Below, piece after piece: positions 1 through 7,400 of a DNA stretch of 10,769 nt (position 1 is its first letter; every line of letters starts with the position of its first letter). This stretch comes from DATDRM01 sp035291705. GTDB lineage: Bacteria > Chloroflexota > Anaerolineae > Anaerolineales > UBA4823. The notes under the pieces are model-generated. The model had not been told where the DNA came from. It saw only the letters and a list, made by a program, of their open reading frames with translations, and made no database searches. The stretch spans positions 1 through 10,769 of the forward strand of contig DATDRM010000163.1 in assembly GCA_035291705.1 (NCBI GenBank), in the 5' to 3' direction. The translations under genes and the position numbers were made by a program.

Positions 1-1
1 T

Positions 2-412
2 AAAGATAATGAATCATTCCGAACACACGACCTGGTTAGAATTGCATCCCATTGGGACAACGCCATCACTCGTGAGCTGCGCCGGTTTGCTCAATATCTA
101 TGGCCAAACACCCGTTTGCTGGGGCTGATCCCCATCCACAGCTACCGCTTACGTAAACAGCTTGAATCGGAGACGATTGTGTGGTGGGTCGAGCGTGACA
201 TTCCACCCTTTGACCGTTACCGATGTGAGGCATACCGCGTGGAACTAAGCCTTGCAGGGCCAGATCAACCCAGGCTGGTTGTCCGCAGTAGCATTTCTGC
301 TTATCCAGTCATCCCAATCGGTATGGAAAGTCTAAAGACAGCCCTGGTACGGGCGGGCGCAGACACGCCCCTGGTCATCCGTCGCCAGTTTGGCCCAGCA
401 CTGGATCCATGA
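2..412 (+). CDS. Unrecognised protein, 3' end only (start lies before the window)
   Basis: The frame is open from the first complete codon to a TGA at 410-412, giving 136 visible residues. There is no ATG in frame. The only internal start candidate is a TTG at 116 with no clear ribosome binding site, so the gene most likely begins upstream of the window. I do not recognise the family. The visible part is soluble-looking, rich in Arg, Trp and Tyr (RELRRFAQYLWP, WWVERDIPPFDRY), and ends in a mixed strand/helix pattern with no membrane segment or signal peptide. It runs in the same direction as the protease gene that begins 34 bases later, so it could share that transcript. Function unknown; the coding call is moderately secure, the identity is not. 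Confidence 0.6.
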   Translation, partial: KDNESFRTHDLVRIASHWDNAITRELRRFAQYLWPNTRLLGLIPIHSYRLRKQLESETIVWWVERDIPPFDRYRCEAYRVELSLAGPDQPRLVVRSSISAYPVIPIGMESLKTALVRAGADTPLVIRRQFGPALDP

Positions 413-435
413 AGAAGTCTCTAAACACAGCGAAT

Positions 436-442
436 GAGGTGA
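436..442 (+). promoter_or_regulatory. Ribosome binding site of the M50 protease gene
   Basis: GAGGTGA lies four bases before the ATG at 447 and fixes this start. It is somewhat close but complementary to the 16S tail. Confidence 0.6.
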
Positions 443-446
443 CAAA

Positions 447-1568
447 ATGAAAAGGCAAACATTACCATTAGGTCGTATCTTCAATATTCCCATCGGGCTC
501 GATTATTCCTGGTTTTTGATCTTTATTCTGCTCACCTGGTCTCTCGCCAGCAGTTACTATCCTGCAGAGTTTAAAACCTGGCCCGCGGTCTTATATTGGA
601 TTATTGGCGCAGCCACCGCGATCCTGCTCTTCGTCAGTGTGCTGCTCCATGAATTAGGGCATTCAGTCGTCGCTCAACGCTACAGGGTCCCGGTCCGAAG
701 CATTACTCTGTTCATCTTCGGTGGTGTCGCCCAGATTGCCGCTGAACCCCCTAACGCTGTAGCGGAATTCTGGATTGCCATCGCCGGCCCGATCGTCAGT
801 TTCGCGCTGGCCGGATTATTCGGCCTGGCCCAATCCTTGGTCACCAGCCTCTCGCCTTTGCTTGCGTTAATGAAATATCTGGCCTATATCAACGGCAGTC
901 TGGGTTTATTCAACTTGATTCCGGGTTTTCCACTGGATGGCGGACGCGTCTTTCGCGCAGTTGTTTGGGGAGTAACCCGCGATTTTCGCCGCGCCACCCT
1001 GGTCGCTGCCACAACAGGGCGCATTTTCGCCTTTTTATTTATCCTCTACGGTGTATGGCAGATGTTCACGGGTAACTTTGCGGGCGGCCTGTGGATCGCC
1101 TTTATTGGTTGGTTCCTGGATAGCGCTGCGGCGAGCCAGGTACAGCAACAGACCGTCCATGACCTGTTATCGGGGCACAAGGTATCTCAAGCGATGACAC
1201 GCAATTACACCGTTATCCCTTCTGACCTTACCTTGCAGCAACTGGCTGACGAACACATCCTGGGCATGGGCCGTCGTTTCTTTGTGGTTGAAAATGAAGG
1301 GAATGTAATGGGACTGTTAACCCTGCACAACATCAAGGAAGTGCCTCGATCCGAATGGGCCGAAGCCAAAGCCGTCAAGACCATGATCCCTGCTGCGCAG
1401 ATGCAGCGGGTCCAACCTGAAGCGGAACTATGGAGCGCGCTGGAACAGATGGATAAAGATGGTGTCAATCAACTTCCAGTGATGGTAGATGGTACGCTTC
1501 TCGGTATCCTCAGCCGCGAGAGCGTTATCAGCTTTCTTAGAACTTTGCAGGAAATCAAAAAAGAGTGA
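447..1568 (+). CDS. M50-family site-2-type intramembrane zinc metalloprotease with two CBS domains
   Basis: The 373-aa protein matches the bacterial S2P (M50) family that cuts substrates within the membrane. The zinc motif HELGH is at residues 68-72, a GG turn at 92-93 (FIFGGVAQ), and the second motif NLIPGFPLDGGR at 156-167 supplies the aspartate ligand (D164). Hydrophobic segments lie at about 20-35, 48-70, 105-128, 140-160 and 190-225. The C-terminal third holds two CBS domains, at about 245-300 and 308-367, which in this subfamily bind adenine nucleotides and may gate the protease. The domain order resembles Rip3-type S2P proteins. The ATG at 447 is preceded by GAGGTGA at 436-442. It is the first complete gene of a probable operon with the PRC-barrel protein, FtsH and permease genes. 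Family assignment is secure; the substrate is unknown. Confidence 0.93.
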   Translation: MKRQTLPLGRIFNIPIGLDYSWFLIFILLTWSLASSYYPAEFKTWPAVLYWIIGAATAILLFVSVLLHELGHSVVAQRYRVPVRSITLFIFGGVAQIAAEPPNAVAEFWIAIAGPIVSFALAGLFGLAQSLVTSLSPLLALMKYLAYINGSLGLFNLIPGFPLDGGRVFRAVVWGVTRDFRRATLVAATTGRIFAFLFILYGVWQMFTGNFAGGLWIAFIGWFLDSAAASQVQQQTVHDLLSGHKVSQAMTRNYTVIPSDLTLQQLADEHILGMGRRFFVVENEGNVMGLLTLHNIKEVPRSEWAEAKAVKTMIPAAQMQRVQPEAELWSALEQMDKDGVNQLPVMVDGTLLGILSRESVISFLRTLQEIKKE

Positions 1569-1615
1569 TTTTGGCTTAAAGTACGCTTAACGCATGCCAT
1601 GAAGCAACTGGCGAT

Positions 1616-1622
1616 AAGGAGA
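1616..1622 (+). promoter_or_regulatory. Ribosome binding site of the PRC-barrel gene
   Basis: AAGGAGA with a five-base spacer to the ATG at 1628. It is the strongest such site inside the plus-strand operon, so this gene, and ftsH coupled to it, may be well translated. Confidence 0.7.
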
Positions 1623-1627
1623 CAATT

Positions 1628-2242
1628 ATGGACATACCAATGAACGCGGAAGTATTGTGTTCAGATGGGCTGTGCGGTCATACAACCTGCATCATCATCA
1701 ACCCGATTACCCAGAAGATCACCCATGTTGTGGTCAAAGAGAAGCAATTGCCCCATACCGAACGTCTGGTTCCGGAAGATTTCATCCTGGAAGCGACGCC
1801 AGAATCGATCCGCCTGAGATGTAAAGACACCGAACTTTCCGCGTTAGACGAGTTCGTTGCATACCGTTTTGTGCAGGCTGACATGCCCCCATATTATCCA
1901 CTGGGAGGTTATACCGCCTTCTGGCCTTACGCTGTCGCTAAGGAAACGACCCTCGTGTCGAAGGAGGAACGCATTCCACCAGGCGAGTTGGCCATTCACC
2001 GCCGGGCCAGGGTGGAAGCCAGCGACGGCCCCGTAGGCAGGGTGGACGAATTTCTGGTAGACCCGTCCGATGGGAAAATCACCCACTTGATCCTGCGCGA
2101 AGGCCACCTATGGGGCCAGAAGGACGTGACCATCCCCGTCTCGCAGATCGACCATTTTGGAGCGGATACGGCTTACCTGAAATTAAACAAAGACAGCATT
2201 GGAAAATTACCAGCCATCCCGGTGCGCCGCTGGAGCTTGTGA
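1628..2242 (+). CDS. Soluble protein with two PRC-barrel domains
   Basis: The 204-aa protein is two diverged copies of a PRC-barrel-like unit, at about residues 3-73 and 120-193. Each copy has the pattern 'SDG..G....(I/V)(N/D)P....KITH(V/L)' (SDGLCGHTTCIIINP then KITHVVVKE; SDGPVGRVDEFLVDP then KITHLILRE), followed by a short strand rich in V and P and a helix. A linker rich in Pro, Tyr and Trp (about 86-101) joins them. No membrane segment or signal peptide is visible, so it is probably cytoplasmic. PRC barrels occur in photosynthetic reaction centre subunit H, in RimM and in many small stress or membrane-associated proteins, where they mediate protein or RNA contacts. The ATG at 1628 has AAGGAGA at 1616-1622, an excellent site. 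It ends one base before ftsH, which implies translational coupling. A scaffold or adaptor role for the neighbouring proteases is inference. Confidence 0.85.
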   Translation: MDIPMNAEVLCSDGLCGHTTCIIINPITQKITHVVVKEKQLPHTERLVPEDFILEATPESIRLRCKDTELSALDEFVAYRFVQADMPPYYPLGGYTAFWPYAVAKETTLVSKEERIPPGELAIHRRARVEASDGPVGRVDEFLVDPSDGKITHLILREGHLWGQKDVTIPVSQIDHFGADTAYLKLNKDSIGKLPAIPVRRWSL

Positions 2243-2243
2243 C

Positions 2244-4187
2244 ATGGGAGAACAACCTCACCTCCTTAAAAAACCCGGCATCCCCTGGGGTTGGTGGCTA
2301 ATTTTCCTAACCCTGATGATCTGGAATCTCTGGACGTTCTGGCCTAAGAGCCAGCCAGAGGTCAGCCTGCCCTACAGCGCCTTCTTGGACCAGGTGAAAA
2401 AGGATAACGTTGCCAGTTTACAGCTCAGGGGCAGCGAGATCACTGGCAAATTCGTGAATTCGATTACCTGGCCAGAGACGCCAACACCAACGCCAACCCA
2501 AATTGTGGCTGCTCAACCCACGCCCGCACCCTCAAACGCCTACTCCGCTTTCAAAACCACCTTCCCAGAGATCGAGGGCGATCCCAATCTGCTCGCGCTG
2601 CTCAGCACACATCACGTCGAGGTGAATGTTGAAGCCCCGCCCAGCCCATGGTTCGCCATCCTGCTAACAGACGGGCTTCCGGTGTTACTCCTGGTGTTAG
2701 TCATGCTCTGGATGGGTCGCAGCGTTGCCCAGAGCCAGGCAGGCATCTTCAACTTTGGGCGTAGCAGACCGCGCCAGTATTCCGGGGATCGCCCCCAGGT
2801 GACATTCAAAGACATGGCTGGTGCGGAAGAAGCGAAAAGGGAATTACAAGAAGTGGTGGATTTCTTGCGTCGACCGGAGAAATACCACAAGCTGGGAGCG
2901 CGCATCCCGCGCGGTGTATTGCTGGTTGGACCTCCCGGCACAGGCAAGACTCTTTTGGCTCGGGCGGTTGCCGGTGAAGCGGGCGTGCCCTTTTTCAACA
3001 TCAGCGCTTCTGAGTTCGTCGAGATGTTCGTCGGTGTGGGTGCCAGCCGCGTGCGGAACCTTTTCGAACAAGCCAAGGCGACAGCGCCGGGGATCGTCTT
3101 CATTGACGAATTAGATGCTGTCGGGAGGCGGCGAGGCGCCGGGCTTGGTGCAGTCAACGACGAGCGCGAGCAGACCCTCAACCAGCTCCTGGTGGAAATG
3201 GACGGATTTGACGAACATCACAATCTGATCATCCTGGCAGCCACCAACCGGCCGGATGTACTCGACCCGGCCTTGCTCCGGCCTGGCCGTTTCGACCGCC
3301 AGGTGATCGTTGGCTTACCTGACCGCCAGGGACGCGAGGGTATCCTGAGCATACACACCCGTCAGCTACAACTTGCCCCAGAAGTTAACCTGGGGCTCCT
3401 GGCTCGCAGCACAACTGGTTTCAGTGGTGCGGACCTGGCGAACTTATGCAATGAAGCTGCGCTGATCGCCGCTCGTGAGAACCATGAAATGGTGAAAATG
3501 ATCGATTTTGAAGAAGCCCTGGACCGCCTCCTTCTCGGAGCTGCCCGCACCGTTCTGCTCAATGACCACGAACGCCGCACGGTAGCTTACCACGAAGCAG
3601 GCCACGCTCTGGTAGCCTGGCTTACTCCATTAGCCGACCCGGTACACAAGGTTACGATCATCCCGCGCGGCCGGGCATTGGGCATCACTGAACAATTGCC
3701 CGGCGAAGACTATTACAACTACAGCCGGGAGTACCTTTTAGCCCGCCTGGCTGTGATGCTAGGGGGCCGCGCCTCCGAAGAGACTGCCCTGGAAGACATC
3801 ACTACCGGAGCAGAGAATGACCTGTTGGAAGCCACCCGCTTAGCCCGGCGCATGGTGACACGCTGGGGGATGGGCAGCCTGGGGCTGATGGCGTTTAACT
3901 CTGACGAAGAGCAACCTTTCTTAGGGTACGAGCTGGCTCAAGGTCGAGATTACAGCGAAGAAACCGCCGCCCATATTGACCAGGATGTCCAGCGCTTACT
4001 GCAGGAACGCTACCAAGTCGTAAAAAACCTGCTGATCCAGTCTCGCCAGCAATTGGACCAGCTGGTGAAGGCGCTTTTGCTCGATGAGACCATTGACCAG
4101 GAGACTCTAGTGCAGATTCTGGGGCCGCGCGTGCTGATCGCGAACCCGGAGGTGAACCAACCCATAGAGGCAATGCCTCTAAACTAA
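2244..4187 (+). CDS. ftsH: FtsH ATP-dependent zinc metalloprotease
   Basis: FtsH is a membrane-anchored hexameric AAA+ protease that extracts and degrades misfolded or regulatory membrane proteins. I choose the ATG at 2244 (647 aa, GGAG at 2232-2235). An upstream TTG at 2199 would add 15 residues buried in the preceding gene. Order of parts: first membrane helix about 14-33, extracytoplasmic domain about 35-133, second helix about 136-157, AAA module with Walker A GPPGTGKT at 229-236, pore-loop motif MFVGVG at 261-266, Walker B IVFIDE at 284-289, second region of homology with R346 and R349, then the M41 protease with HEAGH at 450-454 and the third zinc ligand D526 (in TTGAEND). All catalytic residues are present and the length is normal. 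The extracytoplasmic domain carries a Thr/Pro-rich stretch (residues 77-97). It starts one base after the PRC-barrel gene and ends one base before the permease gene. Confidence 0.97.
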   Translation: MGEQPHLLKKPGIPWGWWLIFLTLMIWNLWTFWPKSQPEVSLPYSAFLDQVKKDNVASLQLRGSEITGKFVNSITWPETPTPTPTQIVAAQPTPAPSNAYSAFKTTFPEIEGDPNLLALLSTHHVEVNVEAPPSPWFAILLTDGLPVLLLVLVMLWMGRSVAQSQAGIFNFGRSRPRQYSGDRPQVTFKDMAGAEEAKRELQEVVDFLRRPEKYHKLGARIPRGVLLVGPPGTGKTLLARAVAGEAGVPFFNISASEFVEMFVGVGASRVRNLFEQAKATAPGIVFIDELDAVGRRRGAGLGAVNDEREQTLNQLLVEMDGFDEHHNLIILAATNRPDVLDPALLRPGRFDRQVIVGLPDRQGREGILSIHTRQLQLAPEVNLGLLARSTTGFSGADLANLCNEAALIAARENHEMVKMIDFEEALDRLLLGAARTVLLNDHERRTVAYHEAGHALVAWLTPLADPVHKVTIIPRGRALGITEQLPGEDYYNYSREYLLARLAVMLGGRASEETALEDITTGAENDLLEATRLARRMVTRWGMGSLGLMAFNSDEEQPFLGYELAQGRDYSEETAAHIDQDVQRLLQERYQVVKNLLIQSRQQLDQLVKALLLDETIDQETLVQILGPRVLIANPEVNQPIEAMPLN

Positions 4188-4188
4188 A

Positions 4189-6003
4189 ATGAATCCAATA
4201 ACGATCACTTTTATTATCCTGGGTGGTTCCATCCTGATATTCCTGAGCGGCCGGTTACGCCCTGATTTGGTAGCGCTTTTGGTCGCTATTTCGCTAGGCG
4301 TAACAGGAATATTAACCCCTCAGGAAGTTTTTTCCGGTTTCAGTCGCTCGGCCGTCATCACTATCATGGCTATCTACGTCCTGGCTGAGGGTCTATTGCG
4401 CACAGGGGTTACAGACCAGGTTGGAGCCTTTCTCTTAAGGGTGGGCGGCATGACGGAACGCTGGCTTATGGGGGTCGTTATGTTCGCCGGGGCTTTTCTA
4501 TCCCTTTTTATGAACAATATCGCTGCCGCCTCGGTAATGTTGCCAGCAATAGCAGGCGTGGCACGTAAGTCTAGGGTTAATCCTTCACATTTGCTCATGC
4601 CGCTGGCCTTCGGGACGATCCTGGGAGGCATGGCGACACTGCTCACCACCACCAACATCGTCGTCTCCAGCTTACTGCGCGATGAGGGATTGGTTGGTTA
4701 TGGCTTGCTGGATTTTGCTCCGCTGGGCTTGCCACTTGTCGCAGCTGGCGTCATCTATATGGCGTTTGTGGGTCAGCGCTTACTCCCGGCGAAGTCCAAC
4801 TTGCAGCGTTGGCGCACAATATTTCCGCAAGAAAGCAACCTGACCAGTATCTATCAGCTGGAAGAGCGTCTGATCCGGGCTCGCGTGCCGGCCGGGTCCA
4901 ACCTCATTGGGAAAACATTGAGCCAAAGCAACCTGCGTCAAGACTTTCGCTTGAACCTGGTATCCATTGAGCGGATCGCGCAGACGATCATTTCCCCGTC
5001 GCCGGATACCACATTCAAACAAGATGACATTTTACTACTGGAAGGAAAGTTGGAGAAATTTTCAAAAGAAGCACTGCGACCGACCTTGGAACTCCTGCCG
5101 ACCAATGACGCCAAGAGTCCTGACCTGAAAACCCAGAAATTGATCCTGGTTGAAGCCGTATTGGCGCCGCGTTCCATATTGATCGGAAAAACGTTGCGTT
5201 CTACTCACTTTCGTGAGAAATACGACCTGAACGTAATCGCTATCTGGCGGTCTGGACGCCCGATCCGCACAAGCCTATCCGATCTCCCACTCCAATTTGG
5301 TGATGCATTGCTCGTTCAAGGGCAGCGCGAACGTGTATCCACGCTACACTCCGAACCCGATCTGATTATATTGAATGGTGAGGAGCGCCTGATTAATGTA
5401 AAAGGGAGAAAAATCTGGCCGGCCTTGTTCATCATGGGCACTGCCCTGATGTTGACTGCGCTGAATCTCATCCCGGCGGGAGAGGCGATGTTGGGTGGGG
5501 CACTTGCTATGGTGCTGGTCGGTATCCTTACCATGGATCGGGTTTATCAGGTGATTGATTGGAGAAGTATTTTTCTCATCGCTGGAATGCTTCCTCTGGG
5601 TATTGCCATGACCAAGACCGGTGCCGCCTCATACCTAGGGAACGGGATGGTCACCTTTTTAGGGCCAGCAGGACCAATGGCACTCCTGGCAGGAATGGTC
5701 GTATTGGCTATGTTATTGTCGCAAGTAATTAATGGTGCAGTCGTGGCAACCTTGGTCGCGCCGATCGCCATAGGAATCGCGCGACAAATTGGCGTCGATC
5801 CTAGAGCGATGGCAATGGGAGTGGCATTGGCAACATCGATGACATTCCTTTCACCGCTTGGTCACCCGGTAAACGTATTGGTGATGGGTCCTGGAGGTTA
5901 TAGTTTCCAGGATTATTTCAAGGTTGGTCTCCCCCTGACTTTGCTCCTGCTTGTTCTGATGATGGCCTTGTTTCCTGTCTTGTGGCCCTTAACTGCCAAG
6001 TAA
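4189..6003 (+). CDS. SLC13/DASS-type permease with two RCK_C (TrkA-C) domains
   Basis: The 604-aa membrane protein has two hydrophobic halves (about 4-200 and 408-600) around a soluble insert holding two RCK_C-type domains, about 220-300 and 312-395. Each contains the 'G(S/R).LIGKTL' and 'DDILLL/GDALLVQG' signatures. This layout fits the SLC13 (divalent anion:sodium symporter) group whose central domain is thought to sense a ligand and regulate transport. The inverted-repeat transporter motifs are seen as FMNNIAAASVMLP (107-119) and TTTNIVVSS in the first half, and VINGAVVATLVAPIA (513-527) and GHPVNVLVMGPGGY in the second. The substrate cannot be told; anion, dicarboxylate, sulfate or other ion are open. 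The ATG follows the ftsH stop by one base, with no good ribosome binding site at normal spacing, so translation is probably coupled to ftsH. It is the last gene of the plus-strand operon. Confidence 0.9.
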   Translation: MNPITITFIILGGSILIFLSGRLRPDLVALLVAISLGVTGILTPQEVFSGFSRSAVITIMAIYVLAEGLLRTGVTDQVGAFLLRVGGMTERWLMGVVMFAGAFLSLFMNNIAAASVMLPAIAGVARKSRVNPSHLLMPLAFGTILGGMATLLTTTNIVVSSLLRDEGLVGYGLLDFAPLGLPLVAAGVIYMAFVGQRLLPAKSNLQRWRTIFPQESNLTSIYQLEERLIRARVPAGSNLIGKTLSQSNLRQDFRLNLVSIERIAQTIISPSPDTTFKQDDILLLEGKLEKFSKEALRPTLELLPTNDAKSPDLKTQKLILVEAVLAPRSILIGKTLRSTHFREKYDLNVIAIWRSGRPIRTSLSDLPLQFGDALLVQGQRERVSTLHSEPDLIILNGEERLINVKGRKIWPALFIMGTALMLTALNLIPAGEAMLGGALAMVLVGILTMDRVYQVIDWRSIFLIAGMLPLGIAMTKTGAASYLGNGMVTFLGPAGPMALLAGMVVLAMLLSQVINGAVVATLVAPIAIGIARQIGVDPRAMAMGVALATSMTFLSPLGHPVNVLVMGPGGYSFQDYFKVGLPLTLLLLVLMMALFPVLWPLTAK

Positions 6004-6027
6004 GATCCAAAGTTCTATTATCTATCT

Positions 6028-6045
6028 TGATAATCAGGATTATCA
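6028..6045. repeat. Perfect 8-bp inverted repeat in the convergent intergenic region
   Basis: TGATAATC and GATTATCA are separated by two bases, 25 bases after the permease stop and 38 bases beyond the PAP2 gene's stop. In RNA it would form a 7-bp AT-rich stem with a four-base loop. No clear U-run follows on either strand, so it is not a textbook Rho-independent terminator. It could be a weak bidirectional terminator, an RNA 3'-end stabiliser or a protein site. Confidence 0.4.
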
Positions 6046-6051
6046 CACCCC

Positions 6052-6078
6052 CTGCCTGGGGCCGACTTTCCGAGGCAG
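6052..6078. terminator. Possible stem-loop terminator between convergent genes
   Basis: CTGCCT (6052-6057) pairs with AGGCAG (6073-6078), with one mismatch and then a few further possible pairs inside (GG with CC, then G-U). It lies between convergent genes, where terminators are expected. A U-tract is missing on both strands, so this is a candidate only. Confidence 0.3.
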
Positions 6079-6083
6079 TATCA

Positions 6084-6590
6084 TTACAATAACAATACCA
6101 CGAATCCCATGATTATCCCCACCACCATCCCTGCGGCGACATCCGATGGGTAATGCACACCCAAAGCAACCCTCGCCATACCAACCAGCGGCGCCCAAAG
6201 CAGCAGAGCCAGGCCAGGCCAGGTTGGCCCCAGCCCCAGGGCCACCACCGCCAACATCATGGCCCGCGCGGCATGTCCGGACGGAAATGAGTGTGGGTCC
6301 GTACTACGATAGATTTTCCCCCACTCCCCTTGCGGCCGGCTGCGCCGCACACTCAGTTTGATCACAAACACCACTGCGGCGGTGAGCGCCACACCTACCA
6401 CCATCGCCACCGCCCGCTGTTTCCAATAATCCGGCCCAAAATACCACAATACACCCAACAGCGGCAACAGCAACCAGGAATCGCCGGAGTGGGCAAAGGC
6501 AGCCGCCAGGGAGCGTAACGCACCAGAATGGTTCGTTATTTGCGTTAACCACGCAAAGCGGTTATCCAGATCCAGAAGACGTTGCCGCAT
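6084..6590 (-). CDS. PAP2-family membrane phosphatase
   Basis: The 168-aa membrane protein carries all three phosphatase motifs of the PAP2 / vanadium haloperoxidase-like superfamily: K-x6-RP at residues 78-86 (K78, R85, P86), PSGH at 103-106 and R-x5-H-x3-D at 140-150 (R140, H146, D150). The usual Ser before the last Arg is Ala here (MAR). Hydrophobic helices lie at about 38-51, 60-80, 108-122, 126-140 and 151-168. Members remove phosphate from lipid phosphates such as phosphatidate, undecaprenyl pyrophosphate or isoprenoid diphosphates at the membrane; the substrate here is unknown. The ATG at 6590 follows the NTP transferase stop by 32 bases. No Shine-Dalgarno is visible (the leader reads CTCCTCC), and the frame stays open upstream into the preceding gene, so the start is less certain than the identity. 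Likely last gene of the minus-strand operon. Confidence 0.92.
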   Translation of the reverse strand: MRQRLLDLDNRFAWLTQITNHSGALRSLAAAFAHSGDSWLLLPLLGVLWYFGPDYWKQRAVAMVVGVALTAAVVFVIKLSVRRSRPQGEWGKIYRSTDPHSFPSGHAARAMMLAVVALGLGPTWPGLALLLWAPLVGMARVALGVHYPSDVAAGMVVGIIMGFVVLLL

Positions 6591-6622
6591 GGAGGAGATT
6601 GGGTAAGCCAGGCTGGCGCGTC

Positions 6623-7399
6623 TCAGACAGGCACTTTTACGGCCAGGTCTGCGCGCAACAACTCGAGTTGGTGGGGCTTATCGATGTCCATGCCGATCTC
6701 GGCAAATGGGGAGATAATCGCTCGCCCGGTGATGTCTAAACGCTTGCAGGCAATTTTCACCGCCTGCTCGAGGGTTATCAGACGCAAGAGAAGCAAGAAC
6801 AACGTGTCATACCCGATCAAGGCGGCCTGCTTAAACACGTTCTTGCGGGCGGCGATGATTCGCTCCCACAACGCCTCGTTCGCCGTCACCGTCTGGGCGC
6901 GGATCATATTCATATCCCCGCCGCATATTTCCACATCCTTCAGACGCGTGTACGAGCGTTTCGAATTTGGGAAGCGCGCCTCCATATTCTGGCGGGTGAT
7001 CACGCCGTAATAAATGTCATGGTCGGTCTGCATGGTGGTATCCACCATCCAGTCCACCATTTCAGCTTTGATGGCGGGGATATCCGAGGAGACGGTCAGC
7101 ACATGGTGTGCGGCGGGGTTTAGTTCCAGCACCTTTTGCACGCCGGCGCGGATATTGTGGAGCATACCCCCCTGGTTGGGGACGTATGTGACCTGTTTGC
7201 TGCACTGCAAGCCACTGTCCTCAGGCAGGCTGACGATCACCACGCGCTCAATGGCTTCCGCACCGTTTAAAGCATCCAACACCCACTGAATCATGGGCTT
7301 TCCCGCGATGTCTAACAAAGCTTTGGGACTTCCCCGGGTGAATTCGTAGAGCGGCTCCCCGGCTTGTGGGATTCCACCAGCAATGACAATGGCATCCAT
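6623..7399 (-). CDS. MobA-like NTP transferase (nucleotidyltransferase), substrate unknown
   Basis: The 258-aa soluble protein has the fold markers of sugar-phosphate or cofactor nucleotidyltransferases: an N-terminal AIVIAGG loop (residues 3-9), the PKALLDIAGKPMI nucleotide-binding stretch (25-37, with K26 and K34), a metal-binding SSDIPAI (104-110, D106), and a C-terminal GMDIDKPHQLE (236-246, D238/D240) comparable to the 'D.DTPEDL' end of MobA and IspD-like enzymes. Between them is a helical section about 185-225 with Leu runs (FLLLLRLITLEQA) that I cannot assign. Such enzymes join an NTP to a phosphorylated substrate and release pyrophosphate. The ATG at 7399 is one base past the stop of the 299-aa gene, with AGGAG at 7410-7414 inside that gene, so the two are translationally coupled. 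MobA itself is unlikely because the N-terminal GG loop lacks the usual continuation with R and S; cytidylyl- or guanylyl-transfer in head-group synthesis is possible. Confidence 0.85.
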   Translation of the reverse strand: MDAIVIAGGIPQAGEPLYEFTRGSPKALLDIAGKPMIQWVLDALNGAEAIERVVIVSLPEDSGLQCSKQVTYVPNQGGMLHNIRAGVQKVLELNPAAHHVLTVSSDIPAIKAEMVDWMVDTTMQTDHDIYYGVITRQNMEARFPNSKRSYTRLKDVEICGGDMNMIRAQTVTANEALWERIIAARKNVFKQAALIGYDTLFLLLLRLITLEQAVKIACKRLDITGRAIISPFAEIGMDIDKPHQLELLRADLAVKVPV

Positions 7400-7400
7400 C

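Noticed and set aside
116..412. Short gene starting at TTG 116
   Set aside because: The frame is open to the window edge without a stop and TTG 116 has no clear ribosome binding site, so a truncated longer gene is more likely.
1574..1590. Direct repeat GCTTAA twice, 11 bases apart, before the PRC-barrel gene
   Set aside because: Too short to separate from chance, and no promoter is placed around it; could be a one-turn binding site but not supportable.
2199..2243. Longer FtsH beginning at TTG 2199
   Set aside because: The extra 15 residues lie inside the PRC-barrel gene and look nothing like an FtsH N-terminus; the ATG at 2244 has GGAG at good spacing.
2612..3181. 189-aa open frame on the minus strand within ftsH
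   Set aside because: It is antisense to the strongly conserved AAA module, has skewed Ser/Arg/Pro composition typical of shadow frames, and no ribosome binding site.
6582..7010. 142-aa open frame on the plus strand across the NTP transferase
   Set aside because: Antisense to a recognised gene with intact motifs and no independent support.
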